NCBI RefSeq assembly: GCF_016899725.1
Contig: NZ_JACLYU010000002.1
Span: forward strand, 124,001-188,000
Length of the DNA: 64,000 nucleotides
Direction: 5' to 3'
From: Bifidobacterium pullorum subsp. saeculare
GTDB lineage: Bacteria > Actinomycetota > Actinomycetes > Actinomycetales > Bifidobacteriaceae
The notes below the pieces were generated by a model. The model saw only the letters and a program-made list of their open reading frames with translations, ran no database searches and was not told the DNA's origin. How positions within the stretch are numbered: the stretch's first letter is position 1; each line of letters begins with the position of its first letter. Positions 8,781 to 19,542 of the stretch are shown in pieces. Both the position numbers and the translations under genes were made by a program.

Positions 8781-9290
8781 ATGGGGATGGATGTTCGGAT
8801 CGTTCGGCTGACCGACGGGTGGCTTGACCGGAAGGCGCAGCTACATGCGCAGACCTGGCATGAGACGTACGCGGGACTGCTGGCGGCGCCGGCGGTGGCG
8901 ATGGTCACGCCCGAGTTCGCCCGCCGGTGCACGATACGCCACGACTATGCGACGTGCCTGCTTGTCACGGTCGGTGACCGGGCCGTGGGATACGCCGAGT
9001 TCCTGGTGCCGGCCCGGCCTCCCGTCACCGACCCGACCTGCGCCGAAGTCGCCTCGCTGTACGTGCTGCGGAGTCATCAGTGCCTTGGCATCGGCCGGCG
9101 GCTGCTCCGGGCCGCCATGGAGGCGACAGGACGCCCAGACCGGATCGTGCTGTGGATGTTCGCCGGTAACGACCGGGCGCTGGGATTCTACCGTCACATG
9201 GGTTTCCATCCGACCGGGCGCAGGCAGCACGAGGACATCGGCGACAGCATCGAACTCGCCAATTTCACGGCGCAGAGCGCCGACTACTGA
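8781..9290 (+). CDS. GNAT-family N-acetyltransferase
   Basis: This 169-residue acetyltransferase has the acetyl-CoA-binding signature in VLRSHQCLGIGRRLL (Q/R-x-x-G-x-G/A form) and a C-terminal FYRHMGFHPTGR strand-helix typical of GNAT enzymes. The reaction is transfer of an acetyl group from acetyl-CoA to an amine; the substrate is not evident. The ATG at 8781 gives the usual length; an ATG at 8787 is equally possible and the upstream in-frame start at 8697 would add unrelated residues. It is the only apparently intact gene between the damaged lacI gene and argH. Confidence 0.8.
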   Translation: MGMDVRIVRLTDGWLDRKAQLHAQTWHETYAGLLAAPAVAMVTPEFARRCTIRHDYATCLLVTVGDRAVGYAEFLVPARPPVTDPTCAEVASLYVLRSHQCLGIGRRLLRAAMEATGRPDRIVLWMFAGNDRALGFYRHMGFHPTGRRQHEDIGDSIELANFTAQSADY

Positions 9291-9351
9291 CAGCCCGCCA
9301 CCCCCACGCAAGACGCTGTGCCGCCAGACGACGGCATCCGCACGATGCCCG

Positions 9352-9460
9352 TGCGGCAAACCGTACTCTTACGGACGGTCAGCGTACGGTTCGCCGCAGT
9401 CTTACGGTCTCCATGCGACAAACCGTACGCTCACGCGCGCTCAGAGTACGGTTCGCCGCA
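9352..9460. repeat. Two tandem palindromes (REP-like doublet)
   Basis: Palindrome A has arms 9352-9366 and 9384-9398; palindrome B has arms 9414-9428 and 9446-9460. Left arms read TGCGGCAAACCGTAC (A) and TGCGACAAACCGTAC (B), and both right arms read GTACGGTTCGCCGCA. The units recur with a 62-bp period. TGCGGCAAACC is shared with the large hairpin at 6719. The remaining intergenic DNA between 9291 and 9518 holds no gene I can see. Confidence 0.75.
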
Positions 9461-9518
9461 GGGGGCTGCGCGCCATGCCCCCCTACGCCGCTTCCCCGCG
9501 GCGGGACTGGGCGGCGGC

Positions 9519-10997
9519 TCAGAAGGTGCCGGGGGCGCGGTAAGCGGGGCCGTCGGAGGTGGAGTCGGCGAAGACGCGCATCTCCTCGACCTGGCGCTTG
9601 GCGTCGGCGATCTGCTCGCGCACACGCCCGTAGGCGGTGCCTCCCTTGCCGTTGCGCGCGTTGACCGAACCGTGGCTGGAGAGCACCTCGCGCACGCCCT
9701 TCGCCTCGTCGGCGGGCAGGAACGCGGCGAAGGTGGAGGCGAAGTCGTCGTCCGTCAGGTCCCACAGCTCGCAGCCGCGGCCTTCGGCGATCTTCACGCA
9801 GGCGCCGGAAAGCTCGTGGGCGTGGCGGAACGGCACGCCGTGCTTGACGAGCCATTCGGCGATGTCGGTGGCGAGCGCGAAGCCGGTGGGGGCCTCGGCC
9901 TCGAGCCGGTCGGCGTCGAAGCGCATCGTGCGCACCATGCCGGTGAAGGCGGGCAGCAGCACCTCGAGCGTGTCGACCTGGTCGAACACGGCTTCCTTGT
10001 CCTCCTGCAGGTCGCGCGCGTAGGCGGTGGGCAGGCCCTTGAGGGTGGCGAGCAGGCCGGTCAGGTCGCCGATGAGGCGGCCGGACTTGCCGCGCGCCAG
10101 TTCGGCGATGTCCGGATTCTTCTTCTGCGGCATGATCGAGGAGCCGGTGGAGTAGGCGTCGTCGAGGCGCACGAAGGCGAACTCCTGCGTGTTCCAGATG
10201 ATGATTTCCTCGGACAGGCGGGAGATGTCCACGCCGGTCATCGCGGCGACGAACGCGAATTCGGCGACGAGGTCGCGGGCGGCGGTGCCGTCGATGGAGT
10301 TGTCGGTCACGCGGGCGAAGCCGAGCTCGCGGGCCACGGCCTCCGGGTCCAGGCCGAGCGTGTTGCCGGCGAGCGCGCCGGAGCCGTACGGGGAGGCGTT
10401 GACGCGGCGGTCCCAGTCCATGAGACGTTCGATGTCGCGCAGCAGCGGCCACACGTGGGCCATGAGCTGATGGGCCAGGAGCACGGGCTGGGCGTGCTGC
10501 ATGTGGGTGCGGCCGGGCATCACGGTGTGGCCGGCCTTCTCGGACTGGGCGATGAGCGCGTCCACGAGCGCGATGAGCTCGCGGGCGATATTGCGCGCAT
10601 GGCGTCGCAGCCACATGCGGATCAGGCAGGCGATCTGGTCGTTGCGCGAGCGGCCGGCGCGCAGCTTGCCGCCGAGCTCGTCGCCGGCGATCTCCAGCAG
10701 GCCGCGTTCCAGGGCCGTGGCCTCGTCCTCGTCGTCCTCGACGGGCGCGAAGGCGCCGGAGTCGACGCGGCGCTGGAGCTCGTCGAGCGCCGCCTCCATG
10801 CGCGCCAGCTCGTCGTCGGTGAGCAGTCCGGCGCGGCCGAGCGCGCGGGCGTGGGCGCGGGAGCCGGCGATGTCGTCGTCAGCCAGGCGCCAGTCGAACT
10901 GGGTGGACTTGGACAGGCGCGCGAGTTCCGGCGAGGGGCCGGAGGAGAAGCGGCCGCCCCACAGGGCGAGATGTTCGGTGTCGTTGTGTTCAGCCAT
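9519..10997 (-). CDS. argH: Argininosuccinate lyase
   Basis: It catalyses the last arginine step, splitting argininosuccinate to arginine and fumarate. The fumarase/aspartase superfamily signature [12 protein letters not shown] is present, with the conserved [10 protein letters not shown]-type region and [10 protein letters not shown] near the N-terminus. Length (492 residues) is normal for a bacterial ArgH. ATG at 10997 (MAEHND) is chosen over the upstream GTG at 11006 because the family normally begins close to this point. It is the last gene of the arginine cluster but is separated from argG by a strong hairpin terminator, so it probably depends on readthrough or its own promoter. I see no ARG box directly upstream. 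Confidence 0.96.
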   Translation of the reverse strand: MAEHNDTEHLALWGGRFSSGPSPELARLSKSTQFDWRLADDDIAGSRAHARALGRAGLLTDDELARMEAALDELQRRVDSGAFAPVEDDEDEATALERGLLEIAGDELGGKLRAGRSRNDQIACLIRMWLRRHARNIARELIALVDALIAQSEKAGHTVMPGRTHMQHAQPVLLAHQLMAHVWPLLRDIERLMDWDRRVNASPYGSGALAGNTLGLDPEAVARELGFARVTDNSIDGTAARDLVAEFAFVAAMTGVDISRLSEEIIIWNTQEFAFVRLDDAYSTGSSIMPQKKNPDIAELARGKSGRLIGDLTGLLATLKGLPTAYARDLQEDKEAVFDQVDTLEVLLPAFTGMVRTMRFDADRLEAEAPTGFALATDIAEWLVKHGVPFRHAHELSGACVKIAEGRGCELWDLTDDDFASTFAAFLPADEAKGVREVLSSHGSVNARNGKGGTAYGRVREQIADAKRQVEEMRVFADSTSDGPAYRAPGTF

Positions 10998-11074
10998 GCC
11001 ACCCACTGTAGCGGCATGGCCTCCCCCGCCGCCGGAGTCGCCCTCATACCGGATGCGCGGGCCGTGCGACGAAT

Positions 11075-11111
11075 ACGGCGGGAGGCTCCCGGATGGGGAG
11101 CCTCCCGCCGT
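11075..11111. terminator. Hairpin terminator downstream of argG
   Basis: Perfect 16-bp arms (11075-11090 and 11096-11111) lie 42 bp after the argG stop on the minus strand. The stem is very GC-rich and would uncouple argH from argG. Confidence 0.75.
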
Positions 11112-11152
11112 GACTAGGCATGGACCGGCCGGAGCCGGTCAGCGCAGGCACG

Positions 11153-12391
<1,239 letters not shown>

Positions 12392-12416
12392 GGTGACAAC
12401 CTTTCTTCAACGTTGC

Positions 12417-12450
12417 TGCAAGTATATGCATAGGTCTGTATAACTATGCA
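12417..12450. promoter_or_regulatory. Paired ARG boxes in the argG promoter
   Basis: Two 14-bp boxes, TGCAAGTATATGCA (12417-12430) and TGTATAACTATGCA (12437-12450), have centres 20 bp apart. Both resemble the perfect palindrome upstream of argC. They overlap a minus-strand TATACT box, consistent with repression by ArgR plus arginine. Confidence 0.8.
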
Positions 12451-12493
12451 TGGCGTGTGGCCGTGGCGTTCCGTTTCGCCCACACGCGCCCCC

Positions 12494-13018
12494 TCATTTG
12501 GCGGATACGAGGCCCAGGAGCCAGTGGCTCCACGCCTCGGCGGTGGCGTCGTCGGCGCAGACGGCCATCACGGTGTCGTCGCCGGCGATCGTGCCGAGCA
12601 CGCCCTCGATGGGCTGCCGGTCGATGACGCTGGCCACGTACTGGGCGGCCCCGGAGGGCGTGTGCACGACGACGAGGTTGCGCGCGGCCGCCACCGACAC
12701 GACGAGGCCGCCGAGCACGCGGGCCATCTGCTGCTCGGTGCGTTCGGCGACGATCCCGGCCGTCGCCTGTTCCAGCGGGGTGGCGTTGCCGGGCACGGCG
12801 TAGGCTATCGTCCCGTCCTTGAGACGGGTTTTCGTCGCGTCCAGCTCGTCGAGGTCGCGGCTCAGCGTGGCCTGCGTCACCTCGATGCCCTCCCGGGCCA
12901 GGATGTCGGAGAGCTGGGACTGGGAGGTGACGACGTGCCGGGCCAGGGCCTCCTCGATGGCGCTGAGGCGGGCGGCTCGGGTGGCCGGCCGCCTCAGCGG
13001 CATGCTCGCATCGCTCAT
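12494..13018 (-). CDS. argR: Arginine repressor
   Basis: This 174-residue repressor has an N-terminal winged helix-turn-helix with the family motif [13 protein letters not shown] (about residues 50-62). The C-terminal oligomerisation and arginine-binding domain has [13 protein letters not shown], in which the GDD aspartates bind arginine. As a hexamer with arginine it binds ARG boxes. Start ATG 13018 gives the usual length. It lies 14 bp after argF, so it is co-transcribed with the genes it controls; the argG promoter follows directly. Confidence 0.96.
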   Translation of the reverse strand: MSDASMPLRRPATRAARLSAIEEALARHVVTSQSQLSDILAREGIEVTQATLSRDLDELDATKTRLKDGTIAYAVPGNATPLEQATAGIVAERTEQQMARVLGGLVVSVAAARNLVVVHTPSGAAQYVASVIDRQPIEGVLGTIAGDDTVMAVCADDATAEAWSHWLLGLVSAK

Positions 13019-13032
13019 GCGGCGTCCATCCG

Positions 13033-13998
13033 CTACGCCAGCAGGCTCTCGTCGCCGCGGGCCATGCCGGTCAGCCAGGTGAGCAGGGCCTTCTGCGCGT
13101 GCAGACGGTTGCCGGCCTCGTCCCAGACCACGGACTGCGGACCGTCGATCACGGAGCTGGTGACCTCCTTGCCGCGGTAGGCGGGCAGGCAGTGCTGGAA
13201 CAGCGCGTCCGGCTTGGCGAGCGCCATGAGCTCGTCGTTGACCTGGTAGTCCCAGAACGGCTTGGATCGGATCGCGTACTCGGCTTCCTCGCCCATCGAC
13301 ACCCAGGTGTCGGTGAACACGCAGTCGGCGCCGTCCACGGCCGCACGCGGGTCGGTGGTGACGGTGATGGAGCCGCCGGTCTCGGCGGCGATGCGCTTGG
13401 CGTCCTCGACGATGTCCGGGCGCGGCAGGAAGCCCTGCGGGCCAGCCACGCGCACATCCATGCCGGCGACGGCGCCGCCGAGCAGATAGGAGTTGGACAT
13501 GTTGTTGGCCGCGTCGCCCAGGTAGGCGATGGTCTGGTTGCTCAGGTTGTCCACGCCGCCGCGGTGCTCGGCGATGGTCTGGAAGTCGGCGAGGATCTGG
13601 CAGGGGTGGAAGTCGTCGGTCAGGGCGTTGACTACCGGATGGGTGGAGTACCGGGCCATCTCCTCGACGTTGGCCTGGCCGAAGGTGCGCCAGACCACGC
13701 CGTAGGCCATGCGGTCGAGCACGCGGGCCGTGTCGGCCACGGGCTCGCCGCGGCCGAGCTGGGAGCCAGACTTGTCGATGACCAGCGGGTAGCCGCCGAG
13801 CTCGGCCACGCCGATCGAGAAGCTGGAGCGGGTGCGGGTGGAGGGCTTGTCGAAGAGCACGGCGACGGCCTGCGGACCGTCGAACGGGCGCCGGTAGAAG
13901 CGGTCCTGGTGGAACTTGATGGCCAGTTCGAGGACTTGCTTCTGCTCCTCGTGGTTGAGGTCGTCGTCGCGCAGCATGTGGCGCAGCTGGGGGGTCAT
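13033..13998 (-). CDS. argF: Ornithine carbamoyltransferase
   Basis: It makes citrulline from ornithine and carbamoyl phosphate in the cytoplasm. The carbamoyl-phosphate-binding motif is KPSTRTR (residues 51-57) and the ornithine/catalytic motif HCLPA is near residue 270. Length 321 is standard. It sits between argD and argR in the arginine operon; the ATG at 13998 is preceded by an AAAGGAAG Shine-Dalgarno. With the full biosynthetic set around it, an anabolic rather than arginine-deiminase role is most likely. Confidence 0.97.
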   Translation of the reverse strand: MTPQLRHMLRDDDLNHEEQKQVLELAIKFHQDRFYRRPFDGPQAVAVLFDKPSTRTRSSFSIGVAELGGYPLVIDKSGSQLGRGEPVADTARVLDRMAYGVVWRTFGQANVEEMARYSTHPVVNALTDDFHPCQILADFQTIAEHRGGVDNLSNQTIAYLGDAANNMSNSYLLGGAVAGMDVRVAGPQGFLPRPDIVEDAKRIAAETGGSITVTTDPRAAVDGADCVFTDTWVSMGEEAEYAIRSKPFWDYQVNDELMALAKPDALFQHCLPAYRGKEVTSSVIDGPQSVVWDEAGNRLHAQKALLTWLTGMARGDESLLA

Positions 13999-14046
13999 GG
14001 GCGCTTCCTTTCGTGGGTGATGGGGTGTGGGTCGGGTCGGGGCGGC

Positions 14047-15348
14047 TCAGTCGTCGGGCAGGTCGGCCGGCACATCCCGCAGGATGGCAAGCGCCTCGTC
14101 GACGTCCGCCGCGCTGACGATGAGCGGCGGCGCCAGGCGCAGCGCGTCGGCGCGCACGGCGTTGACGATGAGGCCGTGTTCCATGCACCAGGCCATGGCG
14201 GCGTGGGCGCAGGGGTGGGCGAGTTCGACGGCGTCGAGCAGGCCGCGACCGCGCACGGAGACGTACAGCGGGTTGCCGGTCGCCATGATGCCGTCGCGCA
14301 GCTGGCGGCCGCGCTCCTCCGCGTTGGCGACGAGGCCCTCCTGCTCGATGACGTCGAGCGTGGCCATCGCGGCGGCCGCGCCGAGCGGGTTGCCGGCGAA
14401 GGTGGAGCCGTGCGACCCGGGGGTGAACAGGGCGGAGAGCTTGGCGCCGAAGGCGATCATGCCACCCATCGGGAAGCCGCCGGCCACGCCCTTGGCGAAG
14501 GTGACGATGTCCGGGGTGATGCCGCCGGACAGGTCCTCGCGCTGGAACGCGAACCAGGCGCCGGTGCGGCCGATGCCGGTCTGTACCTCGTCGACGATGA
14601 GCAGGGCGTGGTGGGCGTCGCACATGGCGCGCACCTGGCGCACATAGTCGGCGCCGAGCGGCTTGACGCCGGCTTCGCCCTGGATGAGCTCGAGGATGAC
14701 GGCGGCGACCGGCCCCTTGCCGTAGGGGCCCTGGCCGGTGGCGGCGAAGGCCTCGTGTAGGGCGTAGATGTCGCCGGCCTGCGCGAACTCGATGCCCGGC
14801 ACCAGCGGCTCGAACGGCTTGCGGATGGCGGGTTTCCAAGTGGCGGAGAGAGCGCCGAGCGTGCGGCCGTGGAAACCGTTGGTCAGCGCGACGATGCGCG
14901 CGGGCTTGCCGCCGAGGGCGGGGGCTGCGCCGGGCAGCGTGCGCCCGTACAGCTTGGCGAGCTTGAGGGCGGCCTCGTTGCCCTCGGCGCCGGAGTTGCC
15001 GAAGTACACGTGGGAGCCCTCGGGTGCGCCGGCGAGCTTGATAAGCCGGGCGGCCAGGCTGATCTGCGGCTCGGTGGCGAAGTAGTTGGAGGTGTGCGCC
15101 ACCTTGGCGGCCTGTTCGGCCACCGCCTTGACCCACGCGGGGTGGGCGTAGCCGATGGAGTTGACGGCGATGCCGGCGAGGAAGTCGAGGTACTCGTTGC
15201 CGTCGACGTCCCAGATGCGCATGCCCTCGCCGTGGTCCATCACGCGCAGCGGCGTGCCGAACACGCTCATGTGCACGTCGGCGTACTCGCCGAGCCACTT
15301 CGAGTCCTCGGGCCCGAGCGTCTCCGGGCCGTGCTGCTCAGCGTTCAT
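14047..15348 (-). CDS. argD: Acetylornithine aminotransferase
   Basis: A PLP-dependent class-III aminotransferase, it converts N-acetylglutamate semialdehyde to N-acetylornithine. The PLP site shows [13 protein letters not shown], and the Schiff-base lysine is Lys286 in [15 protein letters not shown]. Length 433 is slightly longer than the common 400-residue form because of Ala/Gly-rich insertions. Its start overlaps the end of argB by 11 nt, so the two are translationally coupled. Confidence 0.95.
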   Translation of the reverse strand: MNAEQHGPETLGPEDSKWLGEYADVHMSVFGTPLRVMDHGEGMRIWDVDGNEYLDFLAGIAVNSIGYAHPAWVKAVAEQAAKVAHTSNYFATEPQISLAARLIKLAGAPEGSHVYFGNSGAEGNEAALKLAKLYGRTLPGAAPALGGKPARIVALTNGFHGRTLGALSATWKPAIRKPFEPLVPGIEFAQAGDIYALHEAFAATGQGPYGKGPVAAVILELIQGEAGVKPLGADYVRQVRAMCDAHHALLIVDEVQTGIGRTGAWFAFQREDLSGGITPDIVTFAKGVAGGFPMGGMIAFGAKLSALFTPGSHGSTFAGNPLGAAAAMATLDVIEQEGLVANAEERGRQLRDGIMATGNPLYVSVRGRGLLDAVELAHPCAHAAMAWCMEHGLIVNAVRADALRLAPPLIVSAADVDEALAILRDVPADLPDD

Positions 15349-16291
15349 AGGTGCTCCTCATCTCGATGCCGTCCTCGGGCACGACCATCGTGCCGATGCC
15401 GGCGGTGGTGAATATCTCGTTCAGGATGGAGTGGGGCTTGCGCCCGTCGATGATGTGCGCCTGGGGCACGCCGCCGTCGATGGCGCGCACGCAGGCCTCC
15501 ATCTTGGGCCGCATGCCGGTCTCCAATTCGGGCAGCATGTCGCGCAGGTTCTCCACGCCGATGCGTCCGATGAGCGAATCGCGGTCCGGCCAGTCGGCGT
15601 ACAGGCCCTCCACGTCCGTCAGGATCACCAGTTTGCGGGCGCCGACGGCGGCGGCCAGCGCGGCGGCGGCGGAGTCGGCGTTCACGTTGAGCACCTCGGT
15701 CGCGTCGTCCTCGTTGGGGGCGACGGAGGAGACGACAGGGATGCGCCCGGCGGCCACGAGGTCCTCGACGGCGGAGGCGTCCACGGACACCACGTCGCCC
15801 ACCAGGCCGATGTCGGTGGGCTTGCCGTCGATGATGGGCCGGCGCTGCATGGCGGAGAACAGGCCGCCGTCCTCGCCCGACAGTCCCACCGCCAGGGGGC
15901 CGTGCGCGTTGATGAGGCCGACGAGTTCGCGCGAGACCTTGCCGGTCAGGACCATGCGCACCACATCCATCGCCTCGGGCGTGGTGACGCGCAGGCCGCC
16001 CTTGAACTCGCTTTCGATGTTGAGGGCCTTGAGCATGTGGGAGATCTGCGGCCCGCCGCCGTGCACGACGATCGGGTGCAGCCCCACCTGGCGCAGGAAG
16101 ACCATGTCCTCGGCGAAGCATTGCTTGAGATGCTCGTCGACCATCGCGTTGCCGCCGTATTTGACGACGATGCGCTGCCCGGCGAACTCCTCCAGCCACG
16201 GAAGCGCCTCGATGAGCACCTCCGCCTTCTGGTCGGCGCGCAGGTCGGTGTGCACGTCGAAGTGGAATCCGGGTCCCTTCAGTTCGGCCAT
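15338..16291 (-). CDS. argB: Acetylglutamate kinase
   Basis: It phosphorylates N-acetylglutamate, the second step of the cyclic arginine pathway. The amino-acid kinase fold is marked by VVKYGGNAM near residue 45, [10 protein letters not shown] near residue 75 and the C-terminal ILTDVEGLY. The 317-residue length with an N-terminal extension of about 25 residues is typical of the hexameric, arginine-inhibited class, so feedback inhibition is plausible. It overlaps argD by 11 nt and follows argJ by 43 bp. Confidence 0.96.
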   Translation of the reverse strand: MAELKGPGFHFDVHTDLRADQKAEVLIEALPWLEEFAGQRIVVKYGGNAMVDEHLKQCFAEDMVFLRQVGLHPIVVHGGGPQISHMLKALNIESEFKGGLRVTTPEAMDVVRMVLTGKVSRELVGLINAHGPLAVGLSGEDGGLFSAMQRRPIIDGKPTDIGLVGDVVSVDASAVEDLVAAGRIPVVSSVAPNEDDATEVLNVNADSAAAALAAAVGARKLVILTDVEGLYADWPDRDSLIGRIGVENLRDMLPELETGMRPKMEACVRAIDGGVPQAHIIDGRKPHSILNEIFTTAGIGTMVVPEDGIEMRSTYER

Positions 16292-16334
16292 ATGCGGTCA
16301 GTATTCCCTTTCCCGGGCGTGTGCGCCCTCTGGC

Positions 16335-17507
16335 TCACGACTCGTAGTCGGCGTTGATGTGGACGTATTCGTGCGTCAGGTCGTCGGTCCACACGGTGGC
16401 CTCGGCGTCCCCGGCGTTCAGGTCGATGTCGATGTGCACCTCGCGCGGCGTCATGTCCACCTCGGAGCGGTCGCGGCCGGCGCCGCCATGCTCGCAGATG
16501 CGCACGCCGTTGACGTCCACGGTCACGTCCTGCGTACGGTAGGGCGCGATGTCCTCCGGCACGGTGCCGAGGGAGGAGACGATGCGTCCCCAGTTCGGGT
16601 CGTTGCCGCTGATCGCGCATTTGAGCAGGTTCGACGCGGCGACGGCGCGGCCACAGGCCAGGGCCGCCTCCTCGCTGGTGGCGCCGGTGACGCGGATGCG
16701 GATGTCATGGCTGGCGCCCTCGCCGTCGCCGATGATCTGGCGGGCGAGCGAGGCGCAGGCCTCGCGCACGAGTCGGTTGAACTCGTCGTGGTCGGGTTCG
16801 ACGCCGGAGGCGCCGGAGGCGAGCAGGATCACGGTGTCGTTGGTGGACATGCAGCCGTCCACGTCGATGCGGTTGAACGTGGTCTCCACGCCGGCGGTCA
16901 GCGCGGCCTGGAGCTGGCCGGCGGTGACGACCGCGTCGGTGGTGATGACGGACAGCATCGTGGCCAGCTGCGGGGCGATCATGCCGGAGCCCTTGACCAT
17001 GCCGCCGAGGCGCCAGCCGGTGGAGCCGGAGAGTTCGACGCGCTTGGGCTTGGTGTCGGTGGTCATGATGGCCTCGGAGGCGTCCGCGCCGGCCTGCGGC
17101 GTGGCCGCCAGCGCGGCGTGCGCGGCCTTCGCGCCGTCGAGCACATGGTCGAGCGGCAGCAGCTCGCCGATGAGGCCGGTGGAGCAGACGGCCACCTCCT
17201 CGGGGGCGCAGCCGCACAGCCCGGCGACGGTCTCGGCGGTGGCGACGGTCTGCGCATAGCCGGCCTCGCCGGTGCAGGCGTTGGCGCCGCCGGAGTTGAG
17301 GATGACGGCCTTGGCCTTGCCGTCGGCGAGGATGCGGCGCGACCACTGCACGGGCGCGGCGCAGAAGCGGTTCGAGGTGAACACGCCCGCCGCGGCCTCG
17401 AGCGGTCCCTCGTTGACCACGAGGGCGAGGTCCTTCTTGCCTTCGACCGCGGAGATGCCGGCGGGCACGCCGGCCGCGGAGAATCCTTGTGCGAATGTGA
17501 CGCTCAC
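16335..17507 (-). CDS. argJ: Bifunctional ornithine acetyltransferase / N-acetylglutamate synthase
   Basis: This enzyme recycles the acetyl group from N-acetylornithine to glutamate, and may also use acetyl-CoA. The self-cleavage and nucleophile threonine is Thr183 in PQLATMLSVITTDA, so it matures into alpha and beta chains. GTG at 17507 is chosen as start: it overlaps the argC stop in a GTGA arrangement and gives the usual 390 residues, whereas the longer open frame only extends antisense into argC. No separate argA is visible in the window. Confidence 0.95.
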   Translation of the reverse strand: MSVTFAQGFSAAGVPAGISAVEGKKDLALVVNEGPLEAAAGVFTSNRFCAAPVQWSRRILADGKAKAVILNSGGANACTGEAGYAQTVATAETVAGLCGCAPEEVAVCSTGLIGELLPLDHVLDGAKAAHAALAATPQAGADASEAIMTTDTKPKRVELSGSTGWRLGGMVKGSGMIAPQLATMLSVITTDAVVTAGQLQAALTAGVETTFNRIDVDGCMSTNDTVILLASGASGVEPDHDEFNRLVREACASLARQIIGDGEGASHDIRIRVTGATSEEAALACGRAVAASNLLKCAISGNDPNWGRIVSSLGTVPEDIAPYRTQDVTVDVNGVRICEHGGAGRDRSEVDMTPREVHIDIDLNAGDAEATVWTDDLTHEYVHINADYES

Positions 17508-18598
17508 GGTGCGACTCCGATCTTGGTCAGGCCTTGGTCCTCGGGCAGGCCCAGGGCGATGTTGAGTGATTGCACCGCCTGGCCGGCGGTGCCCCGGTTG
17601 AGGTTGTCGATGGCCGCGAAGGCGAGGAGCCGGCCGGCCTTGCGGTCGACGACCACCTGCACGTGGGCGGCGTTCGAGCCGATGACGTTGGCGGTGGCGG
17701 GCAGCGTGCCTTCCGGCAGTACGACGATGAAGTCCTGGCCGGCGTAGGCCCGCTCCCACACGGCGTGGATTTCGGCATCCGTCATCGAAGCGGCCCGCGG
17801 GGTGAGCTTGGCGGAGACGGAGGCGAGGATGCCGCGCGCCATCGGGGCGAGGATGGGGGTGAAGCCGAGGGTGAAGCGGCCGGCGTCCGCAGCGTTCAGG
17901 CCGGCGGCGTGGGCGAGGTTCTGGAGCACCTCGGGGATGTGGCGGTGGGTGCCACCCACCGAGTAGGGCACGGCCGAGCCGATGGCCTCGGCGGCGAGCA
18001 GGTTGGTGCGCTTGAGGTTCTTGCCTGCGCCGGAGTAGCCGACGACAAGGTCGGCGACGATGTCGGTGGGTTCGACGAGTCCTTCGGCGACGCCGGGTTG
18101 GAGCGCGAACGTGGCGGCGGTCACGTTGCAGCCGGGGCCGGCGATGCGCGTGGCGCCGGGCAGTTTGGTTCGCTGGCGCAGGATGGAGCCGTCGGCCGCG
18201 TGGCCGAGGATGAGCTCGGGCATGCCGTAGGTCCAGGGCTGGTGGAAGTCGCCGCCGTAGAACTCGTCCCAGGCGGCCTGTTCCTCCAGGCGGTGGTCGG
18301 CGCCGAGGTCGACGACCACGGCGTCCGGGTCGAGCGTCTCGGCCAGCGCGCCGGAGGCGCCGTGGGGCAGTGCGAGGATGATGACGTCATGGCCGTTGAG
18401 CACCTCGGGCGTGGTGTCCTCGACGATAAGGTCGGCCAGCTGGGGGATGTGGGGCATATGCGCGCCGAGCCGGTCCCCCACCGAGGAGTGGCCGGCCACG
18501 CAGGTCACCTCGAACGCGGGGTGCGCCGCCAGGATGCGCAACGCCTCGCCTCCCGCGTATCCCGTGGCGCCCGCCACGGCCACCGTGTATTTCGCCAT
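17504..18598 (-). CDS. argC: N-acetyl-gamma-glutamyl-phosphate reductase
   Basis: It reduces N-acetylglutamyl phosphate with NADPH. The N-terminal Rossmann motif is VAVAGATGYAGGE, and the catalytic Cys157 is in GPGCNVT. ATG at 18598 is preceded by AAAGGAAC; it gives 364 residues, while the upstream in-frame ATG at 18631 lacks a good ribosome site. It is the first gene of the arg operon, directly behind paired ARG boxes. Confidence 0.96.
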   Translation of the reverse strand: MAKYTVAVAGATGYAGGEALRILAAHPAFEVTCVAGHSSVGDRLGAHMPHIPQLADLIVEDTTPEVLNGHDVIILALPHGASGALAETLDPDAVVVDLGADHRLEEQAAWDEFYGGDFHQPWTYGMPELILGHAADGSILRQRTKLPGATRIAGPGCNVTAATFALQPGVAEGLVEPTDIVADLVVGYSGAGKNLKRTNLLAAEAIGSAVPYSVGGTHRHIPEVLQNLAHAAGLNAADAGRFTLGFTPILAPMARGILASVSAKLTPRAASMTDAEIHAVWERAYAGQDFIVVLPEGTLPATANVIGSNAAHVQVVVDRKAGRLLAFAAIDNLNRGTAGQAVQSLNIALGLPEDQGLTKIGVAP

Positions 18599-18639
18599 GC
18601 CGCAGTTCCTTTCCTTCTCGTCGCGATACACCGGCAGTA

Positions 18640-18673
18640 TACGAAGTTATGCAGACATCTGCATAATTATGCA
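18640..18673. promoter_or_regulatory. Paired ARG boxes in the argC promoter
   Basis: TGCATAATTATGCA (18660-18673) is a perfect 14-bp palindrome. A weaker copy, TACGAAGTTATGCA, lies at 18640-18653, centres 20 bp apart as in the argG promoter. A TATACT box overlaps the weaker copy. Confidence 0.85.
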
Positions 18674-18713
18674 ACGCGCCCGCGCGATCCGCCCGGCCTC
18701 CGCTGATACGGCG

Positions 18714-18747
18714 GGGCCGGCGGCTCCCCGTGGGAGGCCGCCGGCCC
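18714..18747 (-). terminator. Hairpin downstream of the Pro-rich membrane protein gene
   Basis: Perfect 11-bp GC arms (18714-18724 and 18737-18747) lie 26 bp past the stop codon of the minus-strand gene at 18773 and separate it from the arg promoter. Confidence 0.65.
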
Positions 18748-18772
18748 ATGGACGCCGGGACGGGGCGCCACG

Positions 18773-19519
18773 TCAGGCGCTGAGCGTGGTCTGCTCGCTG
18801 CCGGAACCATCGGAGCCGCCGGAGCCGCCCATCGAACCGAGCAGCTGGGCGGTGAGGTCGCTGGCGCTCATGCCGGAGGCGAGCATCCACAGCCACACCA
18901 GGGTCATGAGCACGTTGAGGATCACCGCGGCGAGCGCCAACCCGAAGCCGCGCATATGGAAGGTCTTGGTGCGCCACATCGCCATGCCGCCCATGAGGGC
19001 GGGCAGGCCGGGCACGAAGAACACGCTGAACACCAGCGCCAGGATGGCGTACAGATCCCATTTGCCGTAGAGCGGGTTTTGGTTCGGATCGGCCATGTCG
19101 ATGCCGTAGCGCCAGTCGGGCGTATGCCCGTCCGCGGTCGGCTGGTTCGGCTGGCCGTAGCCGGGGGCGCCATAGGGGTTGCGCTGGCCCGCCTGGCCGG
19201 GGTTCGCCGGCCCCTGCGGCGGTTCGGGCGCGCCGTAGGGGTATGGGTTGAACGGCGCTGCGCCCTGGGGCGCGCCGGGCTGGGGCGCCGCGGGCGGGAC
19301 CGCGCCCCCGCCCGCCGGGGCGGGGGCGGCGGGGACCGGACCGGGCTGCCCCTGCGACTGCCGCGGCGGCTCGGGCCTGCCGTACAGGTACGGGTCGTAG
19401 CCGGGGTAGTCGCTGGCCATCGCCCCGTATTCGGGGCGGCCGTTCTGCCGCGGCGCGGAGTCCTGCGGCGCGGTCCCCTGCCCGGGGCCGGCGTCCTGGG
19501 GCGTGTGCGGTTCGGTCAT
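18773..19519 (-). CDS. Pro/Gly-rich membrane protein, DUF4190-like
   Basis: The 248-residue protein has a cytoplasmic N-terminal half (residues 1-150) very rich in Pro, Gly, Ala and Gln with YGRPEPP- and PYGAPEPP-like repeats. Two hydrophobic helices follow (about 157-180 and 192-215), then a Gly/Ser-rich tail. This layout is common in actinobacterial DUF4190-type proteins of unknown role. ATG 19519 has a GGAG Shine-Dalgarno. It lies 23 bp after pheT on the same strand and could be the last gene of that transcript. Function is not known. Confidence 0.8.
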   Translation of the reverse strand: MTEPHTPQDAGPGQGTAPQDSAPRQNGRPEYGAMASDYPGYDPYLYGRPEPPRQSQGQPGPVPAAPAPAGGGAVPPAAPQPGAPQGAAPFNPYPYGAPEPPQGPANPGQAGQRNPYGAPGYGQPNQPTADGHTPDWRYGIDMADPNQNPLYGKWDLYAILALVFSVFFVPGLPALMGGMAMWRTKTFHMRGFGLALAAVILNVLMTLVWLWMLASGMSASDLTAQLLGSMGGSGGSDGSGSEQTTLSA

Positions 19520-19542
19520 CGGTCTCCTTGCGGTCCTTGGAA

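Noticed and set aside
7229-8827. 532-codon plus-strand frame opposite the FtsX-type gene
   Set aside because: It is a shadow of the permease; only its last part (about 8574-8710) looks protein-like and is listed separately as a possible fragment.
12494-15298. A 934-codon minus-strand frame across argD, argF and argR
   Set aside because: Only the last 174 codons (ArgR) look like protein; the rest is an Arg/Pro/His-rich shadow of argD and argF.
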